Counted from the stretch's first letter, positions 8,480 through 16,985 are shown. The stretch is 20,000 bases of DNA from Symbiodinium natans (GCA_905221605.1 CAJNDS010000373.1:75001-95000); one strand, 5' to 3'. The notes: generated by a model from the sequence alone, not told the origin. Translations and numbers: made by a program.

Positions 8480-8653
8480 TTAGCAAACGCAGGGCCAGCC
8501 CCTACAGAAGCAAGCAGGGCTCTGGAGGATGCAGAAGTCTGCAAGAGCACTGCGAAAGCACTTTCCAGGAAACTTGTACATTTTCATTTGTGGGTGTCGA
8601 ACTCTTAAATTCCAGATCTTCACTGACTGCATGAGCCCAGACATCTCAAGCTT
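8480..8653 (-). CDS. Candidate exon
   Basis: The exon starts after the acceptor CAACCTTGCAG (AG at 8654-8655) in phase 0 and reads KLEMSGLMQSVKIWNLRVRH, then PQMKMYKFPGK, and remains open to 8480. The last third is Cys-rich and overlaps short CTTGCAGA-like repeats, so the true end is probably earlier. The plus strand is open across the same bases (8529-8810). The function is unknown. Confidence 0.4.
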   Translation of the reverse strand, partial: KLEMSGLMQSVKIWNLRVRHPQMKMYKFPGKCFRSALADFCILQSPACFCRGWPCVC

Positions 8654-8958
8654 CTGCAAGGTTGGCATGCTTGAGAATCCTACATCCTTCTGCTGCTTCC
8701 GGACATGTGCATTTCTGAAAGGCGACATCCCAAGCTCGAAACCTTCAAAATCCCCGGGCTTCAATCCGCAATACTCACTTTTTCACAAGGGACCCGACTG
8801 CTGCCCTTAAAACTCACTGAGCCGAGAAATCAAAGCCTTGTCAAATCTTAACCATCAAGATCCGACATGTCTAGCTTCGACCAGCGACCTTGGCCATTGT
8901 CCCCATCTTTATAGCTCGCGTCATCGTAGGGCCAGGTCCTTCAACTTACCAAAGCAAC

Positions 8959-9041
8959 TTAAGGCTTTCCAAGGCTTCCATCCGCTTTAATTTGCTTTAG
9001 TGCTTCTTGGCCATATTGTCGAAGCCTAAGACTCCACAGAT
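8959..9041 (-). CDS. Short candidate exon
   Basis: After the acceptor TTTCGCTGCAG (AG at 9042-9043) the frame continues a split codon (two bases) and encodes LWSLRLRQYGQEALKQIKAD followed by GSLGKP, then TAA at 8959-8961. The peptide looks like an amphipathic helix. It is too short to be found by an ORF length cut-off. No family was recognised. Confidence 0.45.
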
Positions 9042-9190
9042 CTGCAGCGAAACTTTTTGAACTTATCGCCTCAGTCCGTCTGAATGATTTGCAGCTTTTT
9101 TGCGTTTGCATCGTTTGCGTCAGTCAGCAACCTTGGGCACTCCGGGAAGACAGGTCGAATGTCGAAAAGAAGGACTCCGAAGAATCAGGC

Positions 9191-9255
9191 CTTGCTATTT
9201 TCCAGCTCAGGCCCAAATAAAATTAGACGGGTCGGATCCTTTTGCAAAACTGATG
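9191..9255 (-). CDS. Short candidate exon with a GC donor
   Basis: The exon lies between the acceptor CCTGATTCAG (AG at 9256-9257) and AGCAAG|GCCTGA at 9190. It carries two bases of a split codon and 21 codons: SVLQKDPTRLILFGPELENS and K. The frame stops one codon after the proposed donor, as expected inside an intron. AAG|GC is the same donor context proposed at 17468. Confidence 0.45.
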
Positions 9256-9358
9256 CTGAATCAGGGTAGCATTTCACATGCTTGGCAGAGTCTGGTGTTT
9301 AGGGGTTGGCATTCGGGGTTTTGGGTCTGTTCTGCTTGATTCCAGCGCTCCCAAGCTG

Positions 9359-9514
9359 TCATGAGCCCTCATCAGTTTCGTCAGTTTCTGCACTCTCCCG
9401 TCCAGGTGGTTCCGTCGCTCGAGACGCCGACTTTGTGGCCTGGGACTTAACCAGACAAACAGATTCCCCGAATTGAAGCTTCAAGTTCAATTTGCAGACT
9501 CCAGGAAGAGGCAT
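9359..9514 (-). CDS. Probable terminal exon with acidic Ser/Thr/Glu tail
   Basis: The minus frame opens just after an in-frame TGA and reads MPLPGVCKLNLKLQFGESVC, then LVKSQATKSASRATEPPGRE, then SAETDETDEGS before TGA at 9359-9361. The last 20 residues are low in hydrophobics and acidic, as in many protein C-termini. The true exon start may be at an AG close to 9502, not at the ATG. No family was recognised. Confidence 0.5.
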   Translation of the reverse strand: MPLPGVCKLNLKLQFGESVCLVKSQATKSASRATEPPGRESAETDETDEGS

Positions 9515-9608
9515 CGAAAGTCACCCCGTGGCATCCACGCCTAAAATGCTGAAGTCAGACAGCCTCAACCACAACCCAAGGCAAAAAAAAGTAGCTTTCA
9601 CAAGCCAT

Positions 9609-9727
9609 TCATGCCAGCGCCAAACCCAAATTCCAAAAGCCCTGGATCACCGCCTCTTGCGCACTCATATCTAGCACGTCCATGCTTCGAACCCAGCTGC
9701 CGCAGTACTTTCGACCATCTGCATAGC
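9609..9727 (-). CDS. Candidate exon; start faintly resembles a MORN-type motif
   Basis: The acceptor TATTCACTCCCTTCCCAG (AG at 9728-9729) has one of the best pyrimidine tracts in the window. After two bases of a split codon the peptide reads YADGRKYCGSWVRSMDVLD, then MSAQEAVIQGFWNLGLALA, to TGA at 9609-9611. The segment DGRKYCGSWV is reminiscent of MORN repeats (Y-x-G-x-W preceded by DG), but only one unit is visible. A donor may lie at TTTGG|GTTTGG, a few codons before the stop. Confidence 0.5.
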
Positions 9728-9903
9728 CTGGGAAGGGAGTGAATAGGATAGGCCTCGGAACTAAGAAACCACTTGGAATTTGGCGTCAGCCCTGATCAGA
9801 AAACCCTTACAAAGAACTCTGCCGGCAAAGTGCTTAACTGTCCTAACGCCTCGCACCGCACGAATCGCAGCAATTTGTTAGCTTAGGCTGTCAAGGGCCG
9901 GAC

Positions 9904-10029
9904 TCAGTGCGTTGTTCCTTTCAGAACTTGCTCAGCCACGACACCATAAATCTTGACTTGGTCAAACTCCAGAGGGGCCCCGAGATCTACCTGCGCAACG
10001 GACTGTGTATGCGACGTCAGGAATGCCAT
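9904..10029 (-). CDS. Candidate exon
   Basis: The frame after GGTACAAG (AG at 10030-10031) begins with ATG and encodes MAFLTSHTQSVAQVDLGAPL, then EFDQVKIYGVVAEQVLKGTTH, to TGA at 9904-9906. The same frame is open upstream to about 10085. The composition is that of a folded protein. The acceptor is ordinary. Another frame gives a shorter peptide (DGIPDVAYTVRCAG) that would fit the phase of the exon at 10111-10195, so which frame is used is unsettled. Confidence 0.45.
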   Translation of the reverse strand: MAFLTSHTQSVAQVDLGAPLEFDQVKIYGVVAEQVLKGTTH

Positions 10030-10110
10030 CTTGTACCTTTTGTTCGGTCTAGCTCCATGCCCAATGCATGGCGAGACGTCCTATCCACACATGTATGCAC
10101 TTAAGCTTAC

Positions 10111-10195
10111 CATATCTGGATGCTAACAATGATTTTCGAGTTCCCGGTATTCTGGTTTCTGTGGGGCATATGTTGGCATAGGGCCATAGGGTCAT
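10111..10195 (-). CDS. Short candidate exon with consensus GTAAGC donor
   Basis: The exon is bounded by the acceptor GTTCGTGCAG (AG at 10196-10197) and the donor ATATG|GTAAGC (GT at 10110-10109). One frame reads MTLWPYANICPTETRIPGTR then KSLLASRY. A second reads DDPMALCQHMPHRNQNTG. Both are open to the donor, so the boundaries are better supported than the frame. Confidence 0.4.
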
Positions 10196-10517
10196 CTGCA
10201 CGAACAGTTCCAAACATTTTTCCAGAGAAAACACACATAGTTTAGTTTAATGCTCTGTTGATCATGGGCTGTGCTGGAAAGGAGAGCGAGTTGCATCACG
10301 CAACAGAAGAAGACAACAAGTAGAAACGGCCCTGGCCTGCCCGACAAAAATGACTCAGAAACCAACACCCCTCAGACCACCCCCAGCCCTCCACGTACAG
10401 TAAGTCAATACCCTTTGTAACATGTTGACTTTTTCGAGTCGGCCCGGTCACTGGACATTCAGTGGATGACTGATGAACAAAAGAGATAGATTCGATAGAT
10501 GCCTCTATATGCCTCTC

Positions 10518-10637
10518 CTAGGGCTGCCCGGGCTTTTCCATGGCCGAGTGCCGCCAATGTGAGGGCTCTGGGGTCAGAAGAAAGCCCGCGCAAACGAAAC
10601 TCAGACACATGCTCGGAATCGCACCGTACTTCTCCTC
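10518..10637 (-). CDS. Candidate exon with a hydrophobic segment
   Basis: After the acceptor TTCCCTGGATAG (AG at 10638-10639) a phase-0 frame reads EEKYGAIPSMCLSFVCAGFL, then LTPEPSHWRHSAMEKPGQP, to TAG at 10518-10520. A longer overlapping minus frame (10459-10668) gives a different, more hydrophilic peptide. The hydrophobic reading would suit a membrane protein together with the exon at 10773-10973 just upstream. Confidence 0.35.
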   Translation of the reverse strand, partial: EEKYGAIPSMCLSFVCAGFLLTPEPSHWRHSAMEKPGQP

Positions 10638-10753
10638 CTATCCAGGGAACTGGACCATTATAAGTCATGACTCGCTCGCACCATAGCCAGAGGACCGCCT
10701 AAACTGGGTGGATCCAAGATAACAAAGTGGCGGACCACGTCGATGTTTCAAAA

Positions 10754-10765
10754 GGGGGGGGGGGG
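10754..10765 (+). repeat. Poly-G tract
   Basis: Twelve consecutive G on the plus strand (poly-C on the minus strand), directly downstream of the membrane-type exon at 10773-10973 in the minus direction. In an intron read from the minus strand it would act as a pyrimidine tract. Confidence 0.9.
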
Positions 10766-10772
10766 TTGGGGC

Positions 10773-10973
10773 CTACAGCAGTGCTTCTATGTGCATGGTC
10801 CATTGTTCGCCTGCACCCACGTACTGCTCCGGCAGTTTTTTGCGCTGCCAGCAGGAGAAGAGGTCCACCTTGAAGCCAGGGTATTTGATGAACTGGGATA
10901 AATGCTTGAACCCAACTAAAACCTCCAGCAGGCTCGCTATTACACAGAAGCCCACAATCAGCCAGCTCAAAAG
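10773..10973 (-). CDS. Candidate exon encoding a transmembrane helix
   Basis: The exon begins after the acceptor GCGTGTTTCAG (AG at 10974-10975) in phase 0. It encodes LLSWLIVGFCVIASLLEVLV, a convincing transmembrane helix, followed by GFKHLSQFIKYPGFKVDLFS, CWQRKKLPEQYVGAGEQWTM and a TAG at 10773-10775. The basic and aromatic residues after the helix suggest a cytosolic face. Donors are possible at AAG|GTGGAC and TAC|GTGGGT. A second minus frame (10699-11058) is open but reads poorly. It is likely part of a multi-pass membrane protein with neighbouring exons, of unknown class. Confidence 0.55.
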   Translation of the reverse strand, partial: LLSWLIVGFCVIASLLEVLVGFKHLSQFIKYPGFKVDLFSCWQRKKLPEQYVGAGEQWTMHIEALL

Positions 10974-11341
10974 CTGAAACACGCTTACAGTACGTGTAAA
11001 GCCCTGGACTCAAACCACAAACTAATAAGCGTGTGCAACCAAAAGCTAGCAAATGCAATTCTCGGCTGGTCGCAACTCCTTCTTCGTCCTGCCGTCAACC
11101 AGGCTCTGTCCGCAGCGGTTCACGTCCGAGTTGCAGGTGACGGGCCTTGGCTTCTCGAAAAATACGATCACAGCCCTGTGTCAGAGCCCCACCAAGCAAG
11201 CGCTGATCTTTTGATGGTTATCCAGGGGTTATCCACATCTAAGGGTGGCTGCAGTGGACCCTCAGGCTCACTCCCCAACCCTTTCTTTCGGCTTAAATTC
11301 TAGTTCAGACTCAATCGCTCGCGAACCGCAAACCCAAACTT

Positions 11342-11361
11342 GTCTCTCTCTCTCTCTCTCT
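11342..11361 (+). repeat. (CT)n microsatellite
   Basis: Ten CT dinucleotides in a row. On the minus strand this is (GA)n and lies downstream of the open frames at 11384-11743. Confidence 0.9.
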
Positions 11362-11489
11362 CAAACTGCAACCTTTTCATGGATTACAGATTCACCAAAT
11401 GGTAGGGCGTCTGGACACTCGTTGTGGAACCCGGTTTCAAACTTGCACATGGAGAACGACAGTCAACGAGTTCGAACAGATTCCTGCAG

Positions 11490-11660
11490 TCAGAGAAACT
11501 GCGTCGCAACCCCCTTCTCCAACATGTGTAGTGGAGAATAAGCGAAGGGATTTGCAAGGATGGAATACAACATATCAAAAACATAAGCTGTGTCCAAACC
11601 CGTTGAACAAAGAATGATATGAAGGATCTCCAGTGTCGAACGCGACCTTTGCAGTCCTCC
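11490..11660 (-). CDS. Weak candidate exon with hydrophobic segments
   Basis: One minus frame reads TLEILHIILCSTGLDTAYVF then DMLYSILANPFAYSPLHMLE and stops at 11490. A second minus frame (11384-11743) contains SFISFFVQRVWTQLMFLICC and is equally open. Either would suit a membrane protein lying between the exons at 12026-12128 and 10773-10973. No splice site decides the frame, so only the presence of a coding-like region is proposed. Confidence 0.3.
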   Translation of the reverse strand, partial: GGLQRSRSTLEILHIILCSTGLDTAYVFDMLYSILANPFAYSPLHMLEKGVATQFL

Positions 11661-12025
11661 AAGCGGGCTAGCGCACACTTAGCCCCCTCGCAGAAGCCGT
11701 CGTGTGCTTGCGCTCCCCAGACCGTAGTTGACACGCTGATCAAACTCGTGAACTGTTACTCCTTGTATGGGATGTCTATGCCGCAGCTCGAAATTCTGCA
11801 CAGCAGGACCGAGTGTGACACGCCGCCGCCGACCCCCCAAGTTTATAAGCAATGTAGCGCTACCACAAAATTGTGTGCTTGTGCCAAGTGTCTTGAGCGC
11901 GGCACAATTGCCAATGCACGGGCTTGCTTTGCCCTGGGCCAGCAATGATGGAAAAGATAGCATTGTGAAATGCCCTTCAGAGTTGCCTGCATTCTCAAGC
12001 AAGATTCCCACATAACTTGACATCA

Positions 12026-12128
12026 TGTAGAAAAAACCAGAGGCATCTTCCCATATCTTCCCTCCCACATTGACCAGACCTGCCGTGCCTTAAGCCACGT
12101 CTTGGCACCAATCACCTCCACCAGGTTC
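12026..12128 (-). CDS. Candidate Trp-rich exon
   Basis: After the acceptor ATACCCGCCCCCAG (AG at 12129-12130), one base completes a codon and the frame reads NLVEVIGAKTWLKARQVWSM then WEGRYGKMPLVFST, to TGA at 12023-12025. Three Trp in 34 residues and the regular mix of basic and hydrophobic residues look coding. A possible donor is CCTCTG|GTTTTT. Another minus frame (11679-12068) gives IWEDASGFFYMMSSYVGILL in the adjoining bases and could be the continuation. Confidence 0.5.
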
Positions 12129-12446
12129 CTGGGGGCGGGTATAATATAAGAGCCGATACAAAGAATGGTTGTGCAATGACATAGTCATGCCCTGGTGGGC
12201 CTGTTGACAAGTCGCAAGCCTGCTGCGTGGTGAATCCACCGCTGATTCCGTTGCCCAGCCCCATGAAGCACGACCAAAAGCCAAGTCGCCCCTGCCTGCA
12301 TTCTCGTCACAATTTTGGACATATCCTAAACCCTAAACCCAACCTAACTCGACATGGAGACCTCGGTGACCTATTAAACCAAAACAACCATTACAAGAAG
12401 ATATCCAGGTACACGCAAGCCCATCTGAGCCCCACCAGTACCTTAC

Positions 12447-12525
12447 CGCATCCGGGACACCCCTTCCGCAGGTCGAAGCGGCGCAGGGCGCCATTCACCT
12501 CAAGGGGCATCCGTTGAGTGCAACC
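12447..12525 (-). CDS. Short exon with a CPGC motif and a GTAAGG donor
   Basis: The exon is bounded by the acceptor GGCACCAG (AG at 12526-12527) and the consensus donor GATGCG|GTAAGG (GT at 12446-12445). The only frame without an early stop encodes GCTQRMPLEVNGALRRFDLR then KGCPGC. A CxxC at the end could be half of a metal-binding site completed by a later exon. Both boundaries are good, making this one of the cleaner short exons. Confidence 0.5.
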
Positions 12526-12529
12526 CTGG

Positions 12530-12909
12530 TGCCAAAGCCCATGGAAATACTCTACACTCGCGTTGGTCCTTTCAACATATAACCTGCGGCATCCCGAGCC
12601 CAATCTTAAAAAAGGTCCCATACGCCGCGAACTCGACAGCAAGCTGTGGCACACCCTTGCACGCCCGAGAATCCCACTGCCGGCAGGTTGCTGGCTGGTC
12701 TCCAAGCAAGAATGCGAAGTTTCAACGTGAAGTGGGATGTCTGAAGCTTTCGACGGCACTCTGAACATGCTACCATACACAGAACCCTTCAAATCCTGTG
12801 GTTTGCTTCTGCAAACCTCCACGCCGTCGCTTTGGGAGACCATCCTTGGCAGCAAATGTTTCAGGCTAATTATGTAATTGTGTAGGGTCAAAGACTCAAA
12901 TCTCGGCAT
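12530..12909 (-). other. Long open minus frame, possibly part coding
   Basis: The minus frame is open from 12909 into the exon at 12447-12525. Its first part reads MPRFESLTLHNYIISLKHLL then PRMVSQSDGVEVCRSKPQDL, and further on it becomes Ser/Arg-rich. It may hold an exon of the same gene. No splice boundary was convincing. Confidence 0.25.
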
Positions 12910-13308
12910 CTTGGAATTATGCTGGGGAAGCCTCGTGAAATTGCTTGTGGGACCTTTTCAGGTGCAAGATAAATCGCATGCTTGACCTACATAAGAGCTT
13001 AGGTATGCGCGCACATCTCAGCAACAGACTGCAAGAGTTGGTGTGCCATCTTGGTTTGTTGGCTTCAAGACGAAACCGAAAAGTTAGCCCCCAAACAAAC
13101 CTGCGTTTATTGTGAGGGGGGTCCTTTTCCAGACAAGAGCCCCACGTTCACCATGCGCTGAGGGGTTGAGTGCGATGACAGACAAACAGTCTGAAGGATA
13201 GTTTGCCACAAGACAAGCATGCACTCCAAAACTACCCATCATCCCTCTCGCCTCAAGATGCTCACGCCATACCCCTTCGACATAGCATGTGTGCCCGTGA
13301 CTCAGGTC

Positions 13309-13377
13309 TTAATGGCAATCTGGCATCACCTCCCCCGGAGCCCATAACACGAGGAAGTACTCATCTCTGGAATACAT
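13309..13377 (-). CDS. Weak short candidate exon
   Basis: A minus frame reads MYSRDEYFLVLWAPGEVMPD then CH and a stop at 13309-13311. A donor GGGGAG|GTGATG lies just after the APGE codons. The acceptor was not identified. The plus strand is open here too (13203-13385). Confidence 0.25.
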   Translation of the reverse strand: MYSRDEYFLVLWAPGEVMPDCH

Positions 13378-13583
13378 TTTCGTAGTGGTCCCAGTCGTAG
13401 CGAGACGTTGTTGCGTGCTCTTTCGTCTGCACCTTACCTTACGACATAACGAATAAGCACAGTAGTGTCGCCTCAGGCCAAGGAGGGTTTAGGCGGGTTA
13501 GGGTCAAACAACAAGCCAGGAAGTTCTCCCGCATCTCTTGACCACCACTGCAGAGAGACGAGGGTAGCGCGCAAACGCAGCTT

Positions 13584-13639
13584 CCTCTTTCTTTCTTGGG
13601 GCTTGCGGGGAGACCCCCGCGCTCTAGGCGCGCCCCCAC
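13584..13639. repeat. GC-rich hairpin element beside (TTTC)n, copy 1
   Basis: A CTTTCTTTCTT run is followed by GGGGC, then the self-complementary core GCGGGGAGACCCCCGC, then CTCTAGGCGCGCCCCC. A related sequence is found at 13889-13950. An open minus frame (13439-13735) passes through it, with the better-looking peptide (FREAVEELTLKVLHKNVGAR) encoded just upstream of the hairpin. Confidence 0.6.
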
Positions 13640-13888
13640 GTTTTTATGGAGAACTTTTAGGGTCAATTCCTCGACGGCCTCCCGAAAACCTGAGCTGAGC
13701 GACCTTCGTGAGAGGTAACGCCCCCAGCGACACAAGGTTTAGGTTTCGGTGTTTTGTTTTGGGCCGCAGCCCCCAATCAAACCTACCAGCACCCACGACC
13801 CACCAGGAGAATAGCGGGAGCTTCCTGTCGGCTGCACGGAATGTACTGATCTCCTGGCTTACTGATATTACACCTGGTCGGTCTTCCG

Positions 13889-13950
13889 CTCACTGACTCT
13901 TTCTTTCTTTCTTTGGGGCAAGGGGGGAACCCCGCTCCTAGGCGCTCCCC
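13889..13950. repeat. GC-rich hairpin element beside (TTTC)n, copy 2
   Basis: It begins CTCACTGACTC, then has (TTTC)n, GGGGCAAGGGGGGAACCCC, and GCTCCTAGGCGCTCCCC. The order of parts matches copy 1: pyrimidine tetranucleotide run, GGGGC, hairpin, CTAGGCGC, C-run. The 11-base start CTCACTGACTC recurs at 14060-14070 before another pyrimidine run. Confidence 0.6.
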
Positions 13951-14059
13951 GATCCTGCTTCTCGAAGACTGTACCTACAGGCACTCGCGTTTGCGGTGGC
14001 GAACTTCGCTTGCGTGCGGGGGTCCTGATATCAACCCAATATCCCCCTCGGAAACCAGG

Positions 14060-14100
14060 CTCACTGACTCTCTCTCCCTCTCTCTCTCTCTCCGCTCCTG
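14060..14100 (+). repeat. CTCACTGACTC followed by (CT)n
   Basis: The same 11-base sequence as at 13889-13899, here followed by TCTCCC and (CT)n and then CCGCTCCTGG. It looks like a third, shorter relative of the neighbouring hairpin elements, or the shared boundary of a dispersed repeat. Confidence 0.5.
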
Positions 14101-14330
14101 GCTCCGGCCACAATGTGAGGATATCATTTAGGCATCCTCCCCGACCCCCCCTTGAAACCAGCAGCCGGCCAGAGCGGATTAAGTTAAGGCAAGTCTCGAG
14201 CATTTTGCATCTTTGGCGCAAGCCTCAAGTGCCTCGCCCCAGCTCTGGAAAGTGAACTCCTTCCTCGTGGCCTTCGAGATTGCAGCCATGTGTCTGCACA
14301 AGCGCTTGCTTACCGACCGAAGTCTCTCTC

Positions 14331-14517
14331 TTAGCAGCAAGGACTAGCCGCTCTGGTTCTGAATGTGCCATGGGTTGCTCGATGTTGCTCGCGATCACAA
14401 CTGATATTTAGCTGAAACTTTAAGAAGGATCGAGAGCGCAAAGCAGAGAGCCAGAGCCTGGCCTTTGTCCAAAGCGTGTCCTGCCCCATGACGTTCTCCA
14501 CTTCCCGGAAGTCATGG
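14331..14517 (-). CDS. Candidate exon
   Basis: After GTGACTTCAAG (AG at 14520-14519) a split codon is followed by HDFREVENVMGQDTLWTKAR, then LWLSALRSRSFLKF and QLNISCDREQHRATHGTF, to TAA at 14331-14333. An in-frame TGA lies just upstream of the acceptor. A second minus frame (14420-14617) starts after the good acceptor TTGTCCGTTGCAG and is also open, so two overlapping candidates compete. The frame given here reads more like a folded protein. Confidence 0.4.
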
Positions 14518-14695
14518 CCTTGAAGTCACTCACTGATCCCCAAAAATTGCTTGCTTGGGTCATGTAAACAGCAGGAACGGATCCTTGCAAGGCAGAAAAC
14601 TCCACTGCAACGGACAATTCGCTCCCCCACTCTCCTCAAGAACTTCGGTCTCAACAATCTACTGCTCTCTTAGGGAGATCCCGCAGCAAAAGCAC

Positions 14696-14736
14696 CTTGC
14701 AAGTCGAAGTTCTTGTCTTTGGTAAGGTCCTCTGCT
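14696..14736 (-). CDS. Very short candidate exon
   Basis: Between the acceptor GGCTTGCCAG (AG at 14737-14738) and the donor TTGCAAG|GTGCTT (GT at 14695-14694), 41 nt encode AEDLTKDKNFDLQ in one frame. Both sites are good but the exon is so short that chance is a real possibility. Confidence 0.3.
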
Positions 14737-15033
14737 CTGGCAAGCCCGGTATGCCGAAAATGAGGCAGATTATATTTGTAATATTTGTTGTTGCCGTGCC
14801 TGCTGCTTGCCCTCGAGAAGCTGAAGAGCCAAGGGGTCAAAGAAGTCTGATGATGTCTGCAGTTTAAGGGCTTGGGAACTGGGATCTGCTGCTTAATTAA
14901 GAGTTCAGCGCATGGGGGATTTGGGCGGGGGGTGCGTGGAGGATCCATGGCTTGAATTCAGAAAAGCGTTTGTGGTTTCTTGTTCCGGGGAAAGGATCAA
15001 GTGAATCACGACCAAGGTAGTCTGGAAAGGGGC

Positions 15034-15325
15034 TTAAGGGGAGGTAACGCATACAATACAACAGATGCCTTGAACGTTTGAAACCGAAACTTCTGTATTT
15101 ATTTCGACCCTGAGAGCAAGGTCCTCCGGAAGCGGATTCTCGACCTCTGGAGGGGGCCGCACAGGCTCCAGGCAGCTAACTTTTGCGTCAGCGATGGGAT
15201 TGACCTGCCACGACTCTCTTTCCACATGAGCAAAACGCTCAATGGCCCTGATTGGAGCCTGCAGCGCCTCAAAGCCTCGCATTGATGCTTTCGTGGTGAG
15301 TGTCTTCACAAGTCCATGAGCTATC
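15034..15325 (-). CDS. Candidate exon(s), one of the longer coding-like frames
   Basis: The minus frame is open from 15486 to a TAA at 15034. The convincing part begins after GAACTTCAAG and reads IAHGLVKTLTTKASMRGFEA, LQAPIRAIERFAHVERESWQ, VNPIADAKVSCLEPVRPPPE and VENPLPEDLALRVEINTEV. It contains possible internal donors such as TGGCAG|GTCAAT, so it may be two exons or one. Upstream, a short exon with a consensus donor (ACATGCAG|GTAAGG, near 15437) may precede it. No family was identified. Confidence 0.5.
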
Positions 15326-15508
15326 TTGAAGTTCGTACAATGCACCGGAACGAACCCCAATCGCAAAACACTGGCCTTGCTCATGGAGATTGAGATGGGC
15401 GAAGCTAGGAACTTTGTCTGAAGACTCATCTGGCACCTTACCTGCATGTACCTGCCTTTTGCAGCGGCATGCCTCGACCAAGGCAAATCGACTTGAGAAA
15501 TACTACTC

Positions 15509-15674
15509 CTAGACCGCTAGATGCATGGTTTGAAAGAGGCCATGACCAGCCTCGCTGTGCAGTTGCAGCGCAAGCTTGTTGAAAAAGTAGAGCTCCTTCG
15601 ACAGGATGCAGACCGGAGTTCTATTGTCCGAAGAACGTCCCAACAATGTGGGGCAAAGTGTGGGAAGGGGATGC
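15509..15674 (-). CDS. Candidate exon
   Basis: The exon begins after the acceptor GTAGGACTACAG (AG at 15675-15676). One base completes a codon, then HPLPTLCPTLLGRSSDNRTP, VCILSKELYFFNKLALQLHS and EAGHGLFQTMHLAV follow before TAG at 15509-15511. The segment ELYFFNKLALQLHSEAGHGL looks like an amphipathic helix. The frame upstream is closed by two TAG codons just before the acceptor. The product is unknown. Confidence 0.5.
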
Positions 15675-16064
15675 CTGTAGTCCTACTACTTGAAAAGTAA
15701 TCGGTCCTCTTTGTGACGGGGCGCAGGAGAGTCTACCGCAACGTGCAACACTGCCAGGCCGATTTCAAACAAGGCCAGGGCTCCTGTTGGCGCTTGACCT
15801 CTACGTCTGCGAATCCAAAGGTCCCGACCTCCCAAGTCTAGTAGTGCTGTTCGCACTTGCTCAGTGCGTGCAGAGCCGAGGCTTTCAGAAAGCTTTGCGT
15901 TGATTGACCAAACCCCGGATGAATGACTGGGGGTGGCGTCTTCAATCAGTTTCGATTAATCTTTCGTCTCCAAGTCAGCCTCTGGACGCTGGTGCAATCT
16001 CGCTGTGTCTTGGACTTTGCAGGATGTCGTGGAATTGAGGGCATCTGTTGGTTGTTGGTCGCTT

Positions 16065-16065
<1 letters not shown>

Positions 16066-16126
<61 letters not shown>

Positions 16127-16220
16127 GGTCGTGGTCGTGGTCGTGGTCGTCGTCGTCGTGGTCGTCGTCGTGGTCGTGGTGGTGGTGGTGGTGGTGGTCG
16201 TGGTGGTGGTGGTGGTGGTG
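16066..16220. repeat. (GTC)n / (GTG)n compound microsatellite
   Basis: A pure (GTC)n run at 16066-16127 passes into GTGGTC hexamers and then (GTG)n up to 16220. One minus frame turns it into a His/Asp run preceded by a hydrophobic start (MFIILLFVFSLLVSCLAGA). Other frames give Thr, Ser, Val or Arg runs. Confidence 0.95.
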
Positions 16221-16598
16221 CGCACCACTCGGTGGTGGGCACAGTTGTCCTTCAAATGTTGCAACCCCAGTGAGGGTGTGGAATACAGATGCACCGGCCA
16301 AGCAAGAAACAAGCAAAGAAAAGACAAACAATAATATGATGAACATGACTCACAAGACAGTCTACCAGCTTCCCGCAGCCGGGGGCCTGCACACAGGCTA
16401 GGCAGGCAAAGCCTCCGAAGTTCGGTAGGTTGCTGGAGCTGAACCAGTTGCCTTGGGCAAGGTCCAAAACTGGTCTGCCGTTCTATCCCCAAATCCCTCG
16501 ACCCCAATCGACAACAGCGGAGTACATGGGAATGTTAGGTGAAACAGTGGTTCCTAACATCTATGTCGGGCGCTTAATTAATGCGACTGGAGTTTAGT

Positions 16599-16985
16599 CT
16601 AATCACACGTGCTAGAGTTCACAGATCTGACTAAGAAACTGAAGGCTTCCGCTTCAAGATCTAAACCAAAGGACCCTTTGCCTATTGCAAATGAAGCCAG
16701 GGCGCCGTTCACACATGTGGATACCTGCCCCGGGGCGAAAACAATTCTAGGCAGACTTTTTTTGCTTTCGCAGGCTGCGGAACTGCAGCGGCTGCTCGCG
16801 AACACGTGCCTTTCACGAAGCCTTCCACTGCTAAGTAGAGAACAAGAGCAACACGCACTTTGCTTGTCCAGAATTTCGGACAGCCGCCCGCAACCCTGAA
16901 CGACGAAAATCCGGACACTACCTTGCCATCCACCATGCCCGGCCGAGTTCGGGTCGAGCTTATGCAAGGCTTGCATAGAAAAGTG
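16599..16985 (-). CDS. Candidate exon(s) with two competing frames
   Basis: The acceptor ATTTTGTTTGTAG (AG at 16986-16987) is followed in phase 0 by HFSMQALHKLDPNSAGHGGW, matching the phase of the exon at 17120-17194. This frame stays open to 16599, with SVRIFVVQGCGRLSEILDKQ and later GKGSFGLDLEAEAFSFLVRS. A second minus frame (16709-17047) also looks coding, with VRVALVLYLAVEGFVKGTCS. A splice between the two is possible. The first 20 codons are the most secure part. Confidence 0.45.
   Translation of the reverse strand, partial: HFSMQALHKLDPNSAGHGGWQGSVRIFVVQGCGRLSEILDKQSACCSCSLLSSGRLRERHVFASSRCSSAACESKKSLPRIVFAPGQVSTCVNGALASFAIGKGSFGLDLEAEAFSFLVRSVNSSTCD

Noticed and set aside
14420-14617. 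Alternative minus frame starting after a good acceptor (TTGTCCGTTGCAG) and reading VEFSALQGSVPAVYMTQASN.
   Set aside because: Not dismissed as false, but not listed separately, because the overlapping frame at 14331-14517 reads more like a folded protein. A splice linking the two is possible.
15269-15481. Minus-frame peptide with GALYEL, faintly like the conserved region of ubiquitin C-terminal hydrolases.
   Set aside because: The match covers only a few residues, the Asp expected after LYEL is replaced by Gln, no catalytic Cys region is nearby, and a competing frame over the same bases reads better.
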